This document shows, piece by piece, positions 11,501-21,884 of a DNA stretch of 64,000 bases. Location: contig NC_092809.1 of the NCBI RefSeq assembly GCF_040954645.1, positions 79,000,935-79,064,934 on the forward strand, in the 5' to 3' direction. The notes beneath the pieces are model-generated. The model saw only the letters and a list, made by a program, of their open reading frames with translations. It was not told the origin of the DNA and did not search any database. A program made the position numbers and the translations under genes. This DNA is from Diabrotica undecimpunctata. Lineage: Eukaryota > Arthropoda > Insecta > Coleoptera > Chrysomelidae. The first letter of the stretch is position 1. The number at the start of each line of letters is the position of its first letter.

Positions 11501-13799
11501 ATCTCTAGGCCATATAATCACAAAGCGAACTTTATTATCGGACATAGCTCAAATTTTTGATCCCTTGGGTCTATTAAGTGCGTGTACCATCATAGCGAAA
11601 ATTATGTTACAACAACTATGGCTCGAGCGTCTTTCATGGGATGATCCCATACCGGAGCATTTAGCAAATAATTATTTACAGTTTAGGAATAAATTAGGAA
11701 GCTTAAACAATTTAAAAATACCTCGGCATGTTATATGTTTTAGTAAAGTCAAACTAGAACTTCATGGATTTTGCGACTCCTCAGAAAAGGCGTACGGTGC
11801 TTGCATATTCATTAAATCTACCGATTCGTTAGGCAGGTCGTATTCATTCTTATTATGTGCAAAAAGCAAGGTTGCGCCCTTAAAGTCAGTTACCTTGCCG
11901 CGTTTAGAGCTCTGTGGAGCAGTAATTTTATCGCGTTTGACCAATAAGGTCAAAAATTCATTAAATGTGCAATTCGATACGTGTTACCTCTGGACAGATT
12001 CATCGATAGTACTTAGTTGGTTGAAAACAGCAGCCAATACATTGAAGACGTTTGTTAGTAACCGCGTAGCAGAGATCCAGGAAACCACTTCGTTTGCGCA
12101 GTGGCGTCATGTGCCAGGCAAGGATAATCCTGCAGATCTAGTGTCCAGAGGCGTGGAACCAGATAAAATAATGGAGTGTAACTTATGGTGGCATGGACCG
12201 GAGTGGATCATGCAAGATTCAGATAAATGGCCAAATTTACAAGTTGTCCCTACTGAAACAAGCGAAACAAGGAAAAACATAAAGGTTTTTACGAATAAAC
12301 TTGATGAAACACAGAATACGGAAGTATTTTCATTTGAGCGCTTCTCTAATATTTTACGTTTAAAAAGAACCGCTGCATATGTGTTCCGATTCATCCGCAT
12401 GTGTAAAAACAAGCAAAGAACTTCTGAACCCCTTTCTTTGGATGAAATACATTCTGCATTTAATCGTATTCTAAAACTGTGTCAATCAGTCATTTTCTAA
12501 TGAAATAAAGCATTTGAACCAAAAGGGATCTTTAGATAAAAACAGCAAACTCATAAATTTATCTCCATTTCTTGATGATCAGGGCATCATGAGAGTAGGC
12601 GGGCGTTTAAAGCATTCCGAGTTTACGTATGACAAAAAACATCCCATCATTTTAGCGGCAGATCATATAGTTACATCGTTAATATTTAATCATTTTCACA
12701 AGGATCTTATGCATGCTGGTCCTCAGCTTTTACTTGCAACTATAAGAGAAACTTTCTGGCCGTTATCAGGAAGAAATTTAGCGCGACGTACCGTGCACAA
12801 ATGTGTAAAATGTTTTAGATTAAAATCTAAATCCATTCAGCCAATAATGGGTGACCTACCTGCCCAGCGTCTCGCAGGTGGCCCACCGTTTATTGTAACA
12901 GGTGTAGATTATGCGGGCCCTTTCTTAATTCGCGATAGAAAGGGTCGAGGTTGTAAACTAATAAAGAGTTACATGTGTCTTTTTATTTGTTTTTGTACGA
13001 AGGCCATACATTTAGAATTAGTTACAGAACTTTCTAAGGAATCATTTCTGTTGGCCTTTAAAAGATTTATTGCGCGAAGAGGCAAGCCTCAAAAGATGGT
13101 TTCCGACAATGGAACCAATTTTATAGCAGCTAATTCGGAGTTAAAATCGTTAAGAAAATTTTTAGAGCTGCACATCCCGCGATAAGAGAATCCTTGCTAA
13201 AGAATAATATTTCGTGGTCCTTCATACCTCCCTATTCTCCACATTTTGGCGGACTGTGGGAAAGCGGAGTAAGAACAGTTAAGCATCATTTGCATAGGGT
13301 TTTGGGAAACGCGCACTTAACGTTCGAGGAATTTTATTCATTGCTTGTGCAGATTGAAGCTATAATAAATTCCCGACCGATTCATCCTTTATCCTGTGAT
13401 CCAAATGATCTCTCCCCATTAACCCCTGCACATTTTCTCATCGGAAGACCACTTATTACCAATTCAGATCCAGATTTGCGTCATGTTCCAGTTAATCGGC
13501 TCTCAAAATTCCAGCACATTCAGCAGCTTTCTCAGCATATATGGGAACGATGGAACAAAGAATACATCTCCGAACTACAAAAACGCACGAAATGGACTAC
13601 TACTAACGGTGAAGTTGCGGAAAACACGTTAGTGCTCATAAAAGAGGACAATTTACCTCCATTAAGGTGGAAGTTAGGTCGCATGATCGAACTTTTACGC
13701 GGCAGTGATGGTGTAGCCAGAGTTTTTAGGATAAAGACAGACAATGGTATCATAACTCGTTCTTTTTCCAAGGTGTGTCCGCTACCCGTTTCGGACTAA
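8546..13799 (+). pseudogene. gag-pol: BEL/Pao gag-pol polyprotein with three frameshifts
   Basis: The ATG at 8546 (MENLKRKRGG) is preferred over alternatives near 8444. Order: DUF1759-type gag (LPKFDGNYNNWLDF), zinc knuckles near 9590-9780 (CTNCLKPGHFYKRC), aspartic protease LLDCGSQSSF near 9990, reverse transcriptase with YVDD near 11250, RNase H (HGFCDSSEKAYGA; WTDSSIVLSWL), integrase zinc domain, core Asp residues in VDYAGP and SDNGTNF and Glu in GLWESG, then a DUF5641-type C-terminus. Single-base frame changes occur near 9063, 12485 and 13170. All catalytic motifs persist, but the protease has DCG rather than the commoner DSG or DTG. Three breaks next to identical LTRs are odd and may include assembly errors. 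Confidence 0.93.
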
Positions 13800-13857
13800 G
13801 TGTAGTTTAAACATTTGAACATTTAGCATTAGCAGACGATTTTGTTGGCAGTGTTTG

Positions 13858-13872
13858 CCAAGGCGGGGGCCA
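13858..13872 (+). other. Polypurine tract of the BEL element
   Basis: CCAAGGCGGGGGCCA lies directly before the 3' LTR, the position where plus-strand DNA synthesis starts in LTR retrotransposons. Confidence 0.6.
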
Positions 13873-14181
13873 TGTTCACGCCTCTATCTAATTCAAGTTT
13901 ATTTTATACATTTTTACAATCCGGCAACATAGCAGCGTAGGAAGATATATTATGCCATATGTGAAGATAAGGCGAGTCCCTTAAGGCACCCCAAAGACGA
14001 CAGACGGCACTCAAATACGAGACGCGATCGGTGATACAGCATTCAGAGCGAGCGGACATAATACTTAATAAGCGTTTATATATTCATGTATTGTGTAATT
14101 CAAAATAAAGTCAGTTTTGTTTTCGCACGGAGTTTGATTATTAACCAGCGGCACAAGCGAAGTGCATATCAAGCAAATACA
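13873..14181 (+). repeat. 3' LTR of the BEL/Pao element
   Basis: Same length and, by eye, the same sequence as the 5' LTR. It is followed by the second CATAG (14182-14186). Confidence 0.95.
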
Positions 14182-14911
14182 CATAGCTTATGGTTTATGG
14201 TTAAGCAGACAATTTGTGGACAGGACAACTGAGTGCTCCAGCTGAGATTGTATTTGCGAACAAAGACAGACTGGGACTCAACCTTGATAATATTGATATT
14301 TTATCTGCATCAACTCATGTACATGTTTCAAATAAGGACAGTTATTCACTAAATATAGCCATCAAACCAACAGTCACCAATTTTGTTGAAGGAGATTTGC
14401 AAACCGGTAGTCGTACATATCCACCAGGGGACTACTCTAAATACCAATCGTTGAGCCCTTCAGAGATATTTGAATGTTTTTTCTTCGACGATTTTCTTCA
14501 AATAATTTTACACGAAACGGTAAACTATGCTTTATTTCAAAATTGTTCTGATCCTAATCTGACCATAGAAACTCAGATGATATAAAAAATATTATGATAT
14601 CAGAAGCCATGCGCCGTGATAGATTCTTGCAAATCTGCAGATTTATTCATTTTGCTGATAATAATAATGTAGACACCTCTGATAAAATGTACAAGCTTCG
14701 GCTAATTACAGACCACTTAAAATCAAGTTTTCTTAAACACTTTATACCTGAACCAAATCTTTCCTACGATTAATCGATGATTCGGTATTTTGGTCGCCAT
14801 GGATGTAAACAATTTATCCGTGGCAAAACGGTAAGATTTGGATACAAGGTTTGATCGTTGAATACTCCGAATGGTTACTTGGTGAATTTTGAAGTATACC
14901 AAGTATACCAG
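14182..14911 (+). pseudogene. piggyBac transposase, middle part
   Basis: Coding resumes after the BEL element. A frame change near 14210 leads into WTGQLSAPAEIVFANKD and later FDDFLQIILHETVNYALFQN. After another change near 14585 comes a typical DDE_Tnp_1_7 (piggyBac) stretch: MRRDRFLQICRFIHF, DKMYKLRLITDHL, then the first catalytic Asp in LSYD, immediately followed by a TAA (14771-14773) where Glu is expected. SMIRYFGRHGCKQFIRGK and LNTPNGYLVNFEVYQ follow, with a TGA where Trp is likely. It ends abruptly at about 14911 against RTE sequence, so the remaining catalytic residues and the C-terminus are absent. Confidence 0.85.
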
Positions 14912-14912
14912 T

Positions 14913-15480
14913 TACTTATGCCTTCATCTAATTTCTTATGTATTCTATTGTGAATTACTTTTAAAAACAATTTCAAGACATGACTTATTAAGGCTATGGT
15001 GCGATGTTCATTGCACTCTTTTGCATTGGCTTTTTTGGGTAGCAGTATGAATGTTGATTTCAAGCCATTCTTTAGGTATTATACCTGTTATATATGGCAT
15101 CGAATAGATCCAAAAGAAGATCAATAGATTCAGTATTCACAATTTTGAGTAATTCGATAGGAACTTTATCAGGCCCGAGAGCTTTACCACCTTTAGCTTG
15201 TTTCATTGCATATTCAAATTCGTCTCGTATAATGTCAGGCCCAGTATTATCCTTAAATTCTTTCGGTGCTTCTGTTCTCTCTTTGTCTTTAAAAAGTTGT
15301 GCTATATATTGTGTCCATCTCTGCATTTTTGGGTTTATATCTGTTATAAGTGTTCCACTTTCATCTCTTAGTTGCCTAGTTTGAAGTGTTTTTCTCATTC
15401 CTGTTAATTCTCTAATTTTTTTATGCATGTCAAAAAAGACATATTTTTTCTCAATTTCTTCTAGTTCTCATAAAGTCATA
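14913..15480 (-). pseudogene. RTE-type LINE, upstream part (copy B)
   Basis: The minus strand encodes the N-terminal part of an RTE reverse transcriptase: KIRELTGMRKTLQTRQLRD, MQRWTQYIAQLF, KALGPDKVPIELLKI, then (frame change near 15065) STFILLPKKANAKECNEHR and VIHNRIHKKLDEGIS. It stops where the piggyBac relic begins. The next RT block would be expected to precede the NKNIDSRDIR segment ending at 7350. The two pieces therefore look like one LINE opened by the piggyBac, with roughly 60-70 residues lost. Confidence 0.75.
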
Positions 15481-15503
15481 TTTTTCTCAATTTCTAGAAA
15501 AAT

Positions 15504-16567
15504 GTATACTGGGGCGAAATTGGCCATTGCAATTTAAACCACAATTTGCTTTTCTACAGATTTATTTTATTCACACAAAAAAAAACAAGAATATGCTAAT
15601 ACGCCCTAAATTAGGTTTCACAAACAAAAGTTATCACAAACAAAAGTTTATTCATTAGAAACTAATATTTTTAAATTAATTTTTAAAACACCAAAAAACA
15701 TAATTTTAAACATCTTTGAACATATGTATATTAAGTTTAAAGTGATATTCTACATCTCCATTTCAAAGAATTCAGGATAGGGCAAAATGGCAATAATATC
15801 ACTCACTTCAACCGAAAATTTATCATGTTCGACCAGTTTGAAGGCCATATTTATTTCATCCGTAGATTGATATCCTACAGAGTCTAGGTCCTTGACTTTT
15901 TGAATTTTAGCAACATAGCGATAGTTGTTTTTCCTTCTTCCTCCCAATACCTTTACTGACAGAAAAACTCCTTCCTTTTTATAAGCAAAATATTCAACCC
16001 CATCATTATTGTCAGACTCATCGTCAAATTAGACGTTTCACTTTCTGTTTCGTTATCATTTGGTGGCTCTTCTTCACTGTCGCTTTCAGTTTTATCTGGT
16101 CGCTGAGCTGCAACACTTTTGCCTGTCTCGACATTTAGTTTGGTTTGCTTAATATTTCTCCTAGATGGTGCAGCTGAATATCTTTTTTCCTTTAGATAAT
16201 GTAACAAAAGTTGTCTATTTGGCTCTCTATTTCTTCATCTTTTCTAGGTAACTTATTTAAATTTTTCTCGAGGTAGAAAGGGTAAATTTCCATGGCTACA
16301 AAGGAGGAGACAATAATTCGTTTTATAGCGCTGTTTTAGTTTTTTTGTCTATGTACTTTAACAAGTTTGGAAAATCTTTCTTATCTATTGTGGTTAATGT
16401 AGTTATTATCAATAAACAATTACATGTTTCACGCTAGTTTATTAACTAAAGCGACGTTGTCAACCGTTTGTTAAGCTTCTTAGGTTTCAGGGAAAATTAA
16501 AATATTTAGATCATTCGCAATTATCAAATTTGCCCCTTTGTATCAATTTCACCCCATTTTATGGTAC
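15504..16567 (-). mobile_element. Internally deleted pogo-like DNA transposon
   Basis: The left motif GTATACTGGGGCGAAATTGG (15504-15523) and the right motif ATCAATTTCACCCCATTTTA (16543-16562, followed by TGGTAC) are imperfect inverted repeats. They are of the same type as the element at 5983. The interior on the minus strand codes for the C-terminal part of a transposase-like protein. Outer ends are degraded, so no target duplication is claimed. Confidence 0.45.
15748..16207 (-). pseudogene. C-terminal remnant of a pogo-like transposase
   Basis: The minus strand runs from 16207 through an acidic spacer (ESDSEEEPPNDNE), then after a frame change near 16025 through YFAYKKEGVFLSVKVLGG, NNYRYVAKIQKV, FKLVEHDKFSVEV and IIAILPYPEFFE, with a stop near 15750. 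From memory, this resembles the tail that follows the DDE domain in insect pogo/Tigger-type proteins. The catalytic domain is not present. Identity is inferred from this tail plus the flanking inverted repeats. Confidence 0.45.
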
Positions 16568-17419
16568 GTTTTTATATTTAAGTATCTATCATGTTTAATC
16601 TACAATTAATTACATATTTGTAGCTATTGTTCTGGGATGTGTGGACAGTATCAGACCAGTACGGCTGCAAAAGTATTAGTATATTTTTACCCAAACACTT
16701 TATGTTGACAGATATAAAGCATTTTTTATTAAATCAAAGGACTGATATATTTTTTGTACGCACTTATGACAAATCAAAGAATGGTTAAGAAAAGTATTTT
16801 TAAAGCGTGTAATTTTTTTTTATTTCCTAGCTCAGCGTTTTCGGCTTACAATGTCATCTTCAGAGCTCCGACTACTGTCTTGACCATAGCTTTTAATTTT
16901 AAAAATAAAAGAAGGAAACATTTTGGATTTTTCCACCAAATGGGATCTTCTTTAATTAGTGGTGCTCTTTAGTATTTAACTCTAGCTCTAAGGAGGGCTC
17001 TAAGGATGGCTCCGAGGAAGCGCTCAGCTAGAAAATAAAAAAATACACTTTACACATGCTATTACTTTTCTTTGGTATTATTTGATTTTTTTATGAACTA
17101 TTTTAATTTAAAATATATAGTTTCTGAAACTTTCATTGTTTATAACTATAGATCTCGTGTTCAAAATAAATTATTAAATCTAACTTGTAAATACTTACAT
17201 TACATGACTAATAATTGTTGGAGTACTTAAGGAGATTTTCCGTAAAAGAGTTATAGAGCCTATTCTTCTTAAAGAGTCTAAAGCTGTATTTATTCCTATT
17301 CTGATCACAAAAGCTAGTGAAATAAAAAAGATAGTAAGAAAAATATTTTCTAACAGTTTTATATATTTATATATACACTGATCAAAACTAAAAAGATGCC
17401 ATTAACTTAATTTAATGTA
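16568..17419. other. AT-rich sequence without recognisable genes
   Basis: No supported gene. A segment near 16825-16875 resembles part of a dispersed repeat, but I cannot name it. Confidence 0.4.
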
Positions 17420-17909
17420 AATTCCGTACCTCAGAGCAAAACTGTATTAAGTCCAAAATTTCAGTTTTCTACTTTTTTGGCTCACTGGGATTAAAATTTT
17501 CCGTTCTATTCAATGGTGCTTCTTATTCGCTGTTTCGACTGAAATTGGCCAAAATAACCTTTTATGAACAGCATTAAGTCCACATTGCGCTTAGAGCAAA
17601 ACAGTATCTTCTGCATTTCAAATGTATTAGATCCAAAGTGGTGTGTACATTTCCCAGGGCAAAACCATATTATGTCCAACAAAAAGTATTATGTCCCACA
17701 TAATGTAATTCAGGCAAAGCATTAAGTCCACAATCTTTTAAAATTTGACAAGTCTGTGCTTGTTGAGGTGTGAATTACATAGTACAATACGTGCGTTTGT
17801 TCAGTTCGCTATTTGCAGTGTATTGAAGCGCATGTTCTCTTCGCTTTTAAACCCGGTGTTATATTTTTTGTTTAAGTCGTGCATGTTAAATTAAACGAGA
17901 TAGCCAAAA

Positions 17910-20430
17910 ATGGAAGATAGAGCCCACAGAATTCTTCAGCTTGCGCTGAGCGGTAAACAAAACGTGAATAATGAATCCTCATCAGTGGAAAATATTTCTA
18001 GTAAACGTAAGTATTTCTAATGATAAATAATAAGTTTAACTACATTATAAAGACAAATGTTTTGAATGTACGGTGACGATCTTTAACATTCGTACGCCAT
18101 TTAATAGAAAAGTCATACCTAATGAATTTAAAATAAAAAAAGGATGAATTATTTTGTTCTTGTTATATAAGATACGGAGTCACTTATAATAATAGCTGAT
18201 ATTATTGTTTTAGAAAAGTAAAAGAAATAAATCTAAAAGCTCTTGTCAATGTATTTCTCTTTTTTGCCTGTACATCTTTTTTTTTATTGTTTTAGACTAC
18301 CTTGAGAGTCAGAATTCGGATGAGGCTATGGCTGTACGGATCACATCACCGTCTTTGTTAGATATATCTTACAACTTTGTTAACCTGCAGGAGGATACAA
18401 CTGAAATGCAGCTAAATGCAGCTGCTGTTGTTTCAGATGTACCTAAAGACATACCTTCTTCAAGTAGCAGCTTGCTTATTAACGAAATTAAGCAACCACC
18501 ACTGGAGCTCAATTCATCTACAAGTACCATACACCAAGACGAGGAAGATCCATTTGAATATTCGGGAAGTTCATTTGTTCCTAGCATTAATTCGAGTACT
18601 GACAATGATTTTGAAATCACAAATGAGGGTGAAGATGAAAATGAAAAAGAGGTCATGGTAGCCGATCATCAAAGCAAAGGTAAGAAACGTTTAAGGAACG
18701 AAAGTACGTGGCAACGAAACGAACGAAAAAAGAAGAGGATGGCAGGCCAACAATATAAATCTTCCAAAACTAAAAAGACTATAAAGGAAAGGAAGGTTCG
18801 AGAGCCTTGTAGAAACTGCCGTTTAAAATGCAATGAAAACATCTTAGGTCCTCAGAGAGCACAAATTCACCGACAATTTTGGAATCACGAGACAACCATA
18901 GATCAAAAAACAGTTTTTATGTTCTTGTCTTGAAAAAATGTGTATCAAAAGAAAAAGAGAACGAACAGGTGCTCGAGCTGGAAAACGCCATTGTAACTGG
19001 AAATATTTTTTTACCATTGAAGGAAAGAGGTTTCAAGTTTGCAGTAAGTTCTTTTTGCGTACTCTAGATATTTCTCAATCTTTTGTTAGATGTGCACTTG
19101 AAAAAATGCAAACAAGTGGAGTTGTAGAATGTGACAAAAGAGGAAAGCAGCCATCTATAAATAAAGTAAAGAATGAGGTAAAGGACAGGATTCGTGAGCA
19201 TATAATAGCCTACCCATGTGAAGAATCACATTATAGTCGAAGAAGGACGGCGAAAAAATATTTAGGAGGTCACTTGAATATTTCTACAATGTTTAGGATG
19301 TTTAAGGAAGAGTGTGATTTGAAAAACATTCCTTCGGACGAAGTAGGCAAAGAATGGCTTTACAATCACATTTTTAATACAGAATTTAATTTATCGTTCG
19401 CTGTTCCTTCAAAAGATACTTGTGATAAATGTGATGAATTTCTAATCAATCTAAGACAGTCAAACTCTGAAGCTGAGCGAGAAACATTACAAGTGCAGTA
19501 TAACGCTCATTTGTTAGAGGCCGATAAACGGTACAAATTGAAACAGATAGACAAGGAGATGTCCATCAATAACCCTGGACAAAAAGTTTTAATGATAGAT
19601 TTACAAAAATGTCTTCCTTGCCCAAAGCTAACTAACTCTCAAAGTTTTTATAGTCTAAAACTCTGGTATTTTAATTATACAATTTATGATTCAACGGAAA
19701 AACAGGCGAACTGTCTAATGTGGGATGAATCAATTGCTGGCCGAGGTGGAAACGAAATGGCCTCATGCTTGGTCCAATACATTCATTCATTACCTCAAAG
19801 CACAACTTCGGTTGTGCACAAATGATTATGTGCTACTTTTATCTACTTTCGAGATATCCACATATAAAAGAAATAACTCACAAATTCCTTTTGCGAGGGC
19901 ATACGCACATGGAGGTGGACAGTATACATTCAGTTATAGAACGAGAAGCTAAAAACTGTCCTAATTTTCAAATTATTACTCCATGGGATTGGTTACAGTT
20001 GGCTAGAATTTCCGGAAAAAACAAAGATTTCAAAGTGTATGAAATGACAACGTCTAATTTTAAAGACTTTAATAAACTGTACAATTCTTGCGATTCACCA
20101 TCTCAAAATAAAAAGAAAACTGAGAACAACGAAAAATTTTTAATTTCACAAGCAGTATGTATGCAATTCAGACAAGAAAATCCTGGGATTCTGTACTTTA
20201 AAACAGACTTCGATTTGGAATTTCAGAGTGTAGACTTTAACCGAAGAGTTGGTAGAAGAAATCATTAATCTTTAGAAGATTCTCTGGTTTCCTTGAGAGA
20301 TACCTTAAATCCGATAAGTACTAAAAAATTCAATGATCTTCAAAAGCTGCTAAAGTGGGTTCCAGCGAGGTTTTACTATTTTTTTCAGACTCTAGTACAT
20401 AAAGACACAATTCAGATTACTGATAATTAG
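17910..20430 (+). pseudogene. Putative RNase H-fold transposase of copy 1 (DUF7869-like)
   Basis: Exon 1 (ATG at 17910, MEDRAHRILQLALSG) ends at 18006 before GTAAGT. Intron 18007-18295 ends TTTTAG, and exon 2 continues in frame. Features in order: acidic/Ser-rich region, basic nuclear-type patch (KKKRMAGQQ), Cys-rich motif CRNCRLKCNE, frame change near 18915, helix-turn-helix-like segment, CDKCDEF, MIDLQKCLPCP (possible first catalytic Asp), WDES..GRGGNE, RGHTHMEVDSIHSVIER (possible last acidic residue) and PWDWLQLAR. The WTDNC-GQN box found in copy 2 is missing near 19811-19821. A stop at 20266-20268 precedes a conserved tail that ends at 20430. Not functional. The family name is from memory. 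Confidence 0.7.
18007..18295 (+). other. Intron in the copy 1 transposase gene
   Basis: The donor AAAC|GTAAGT and an acceptor preceded by a T-rich tract (TTTTTTTATTGTTTTAG|AC) join two frames seamlessly: the split codon completes and the exon 2 frame has no stop back to the junction. This is direct sequence support for a spliced, eukaryotic transposase gene. Confidence 0.75.
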
Positions 20431-21172
20431 CGGAAGTAGCCCTGCATTTGTTTAGTTTTTAATTATTATTTTGTTACGTACTTCAAAAGTTATTGTTAAA
20501 TTTTTTACTTAATAAAAATACAGTTACTTTACGACCATTTCTGTTTTTTAATTAAACTTTTTTCTAGTTTTTTTTACTTGCTCGTATTAATGGTTTTGTT
20601 ACAAACACTTCCGTGTAGTATTTTTAATTCTGTATATCCAAATATTTCCTTAATTTTGTAAAATAGGTATGATGTTTTCCATAATGGAGATTTTGCCACA
20701 AGATAGGTGGAAAAATTAATGTTAAGTCACAGTCAAAAATTTATTTTTCAGAGCAAAAATATGTAAAGTCCATTTTTTTCAAAAATAATAGTATTCAAAA
20801 AAATTTTTTTTAGTGGTAAAAAGAACAATGATTATTATTCATATTTAAAAGAATTTGCTAAATAAAATTTAATGTATTAAATGGAAAATGTTACAAAACA
20901 GTAAAAATAATTTTTATTTTCGCTCTCCTGTAAAATTTATATTTTGTGACAATACACTTTTGTTCTGAGGTACGGAATTGTTTATTGCATTAAGCAGAAT
21001 CTTAAATATGTACATCCGCACAGTAGACATATGTGTACCCCGGAGGTAAAAGACACTATGTCCATTTTTATCGAAATTTAGATTATTGCACTTTTGAATA
21101 TAACTTTTCTGGCTCTACATATGGGTAAAGCATACTATGTCCAGAAACAATTTTACGGCAAGTTACCGACTT

Positions 21173-21244
21173 TTTAATAAACACCAAGTCCACTTCCAGT
21201 CAGAGGTAAACAACATCATGTGGACTTGGTGTTGTTTACCTCTA
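21173..21244 (+). repeat. Nested inverted repeats near the left end of copy 2
   Basis: AACACCAAGTCCAC pairs with GTGGACTTGGTGTT, and AGAGGTAAACAAC pairs with GTTGTTTACCTCT. The two stems interlock, so alternative folds are possible. The arms contain the GTCC subterminal motif and the AGGTAAA part of the TIR. Confidence 0.7.
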
Positions 21245-21358
21245 CTATATGTGTGCACCGTCATTTACCATCCGGACATAGTGTTATGTACCCTTGTACA
21301 CTTCCCGTCATATAAAAATGGTACACTTTTTTTTTCCCAATGTAAACCAGTATTCAGA

Positions 21359-21397
21359 CCAGAGATATATAAGAGAGCCTCTCTTACATATCTCTGG
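21359..21397 (+). repeat. 39-bp hairpin in copy 2
   Basis: CCAGAGATATATAAGAGAG is followed by C and then CTCTCTTACATATCTCTGG, one mismatch in 19 paired positions and almost no loop. The function is unknown; it may be a folded insertion. Confidence 0.8.
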
Positions 21398-21884
21398 TTC
21401 AGACTGGAGACAATGGTTGGTGAAACAATTCATTGTTGCCATCACAGATAACGGAATTGCACTAAATCTAAATAAAAAAATAACGTTTAAAAATGTGTTT
21501 AGATAAATATTATTTTTATTATTAATAACAAAAAACGGTATCTAATAAATTTAATAACCAGAGAGACGGTTGAGTTAATGTCCAAAATGTTTGAAGAATT
21601 TTTTAATAATGGAGATATGACAAAATACTATTATTTCAGCAGTTTCGAATTATAATACATATATTTAAATTCCACACTTCCACTGTAAAAGTTATTCATT
21701 TTATATTAATTTCAAATTAAATCTTTAATTTTTCCAGTGTATTTTATTTATTCTAGTATGTCACAACTCAATACAGTTTTGTGCTACACTTTACGAGAAA
21801 CGAATGACTGCTCTCGATTTGGAATTAAACATAATAATTTAGTCATGTCTAAATTTTTTATTTTTTAAAATGAAAATTCAGATA

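Larger units (their letters stand above)
7821..14181 (+). mobile_element. BEL/Pao LTR retrotransposon, complete, 6361 bp
   Basis: Two direct LTRs of 309 bp (7821-8129 and 13873-14181), starting TG and ending CA, flank an internal region coding gag, protease, reverse transcriptase, RNase H and integrase in BEL/Pao order. The insertion is bounded by the 5-bp duplication CATAG (7816-7820 and 14182-14186). By eye the two LTRs are identical, indicating recent insertion. It lies inside a piggyBac transposase gene, so it is the youngest layer of this nest. Confidence 0.96.
7355..14912 (+). mobile_element. piggyBac element, interrupted by a BEL retrotransposon and right-truncated
   Basis: The left end CCCATTAGCGCCTACGG follows TTAA (7351-7354), the piggyBac target. 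An inverted relative of this end (CATATGGG...TTAGGCGTTAATG) lies at 7731-7759, just before the start codon. The transposase gene starts at 7757, is cut by the BEL element at 7820/14182, and resumes to about 14911. The right part of the gene and the right TIR are missing; the sequence runs straight into an RTE fragment. Confidence 0.7.
17424..20975 (+). mobile_element. TIR DNA transposon, copy 1, 4-bp target duplication AATT
   Basis: The ends CCGTACCTCAGAGCAAAA (left) and its inverted form at the right (TTTTGTTCTGAGGTACGG) are near-perfect and extend about 29 bp. AATT flanks both ends (17420-17423 and 20976-20979). The subterminal regions carry many ATTAAGTCC or TATGTCC motifs. One split gene fills the centre. 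The same protein family and related ends occur in copy 2, starting 57 bp downstream. A 4-bp duplication is known for Sola elements, but I cannot assign the superfamily from sequence alone. Confidence 0.85.

Noticed and set aside
5983..16567. A single 10.6-kb DNA transposon with GGGGTGAAATTGAT ends
   Set aside because: Additional inverted ends at about 6741 and 15513 make two short elements a simpler explanation; kept only as an alternative in the findings.
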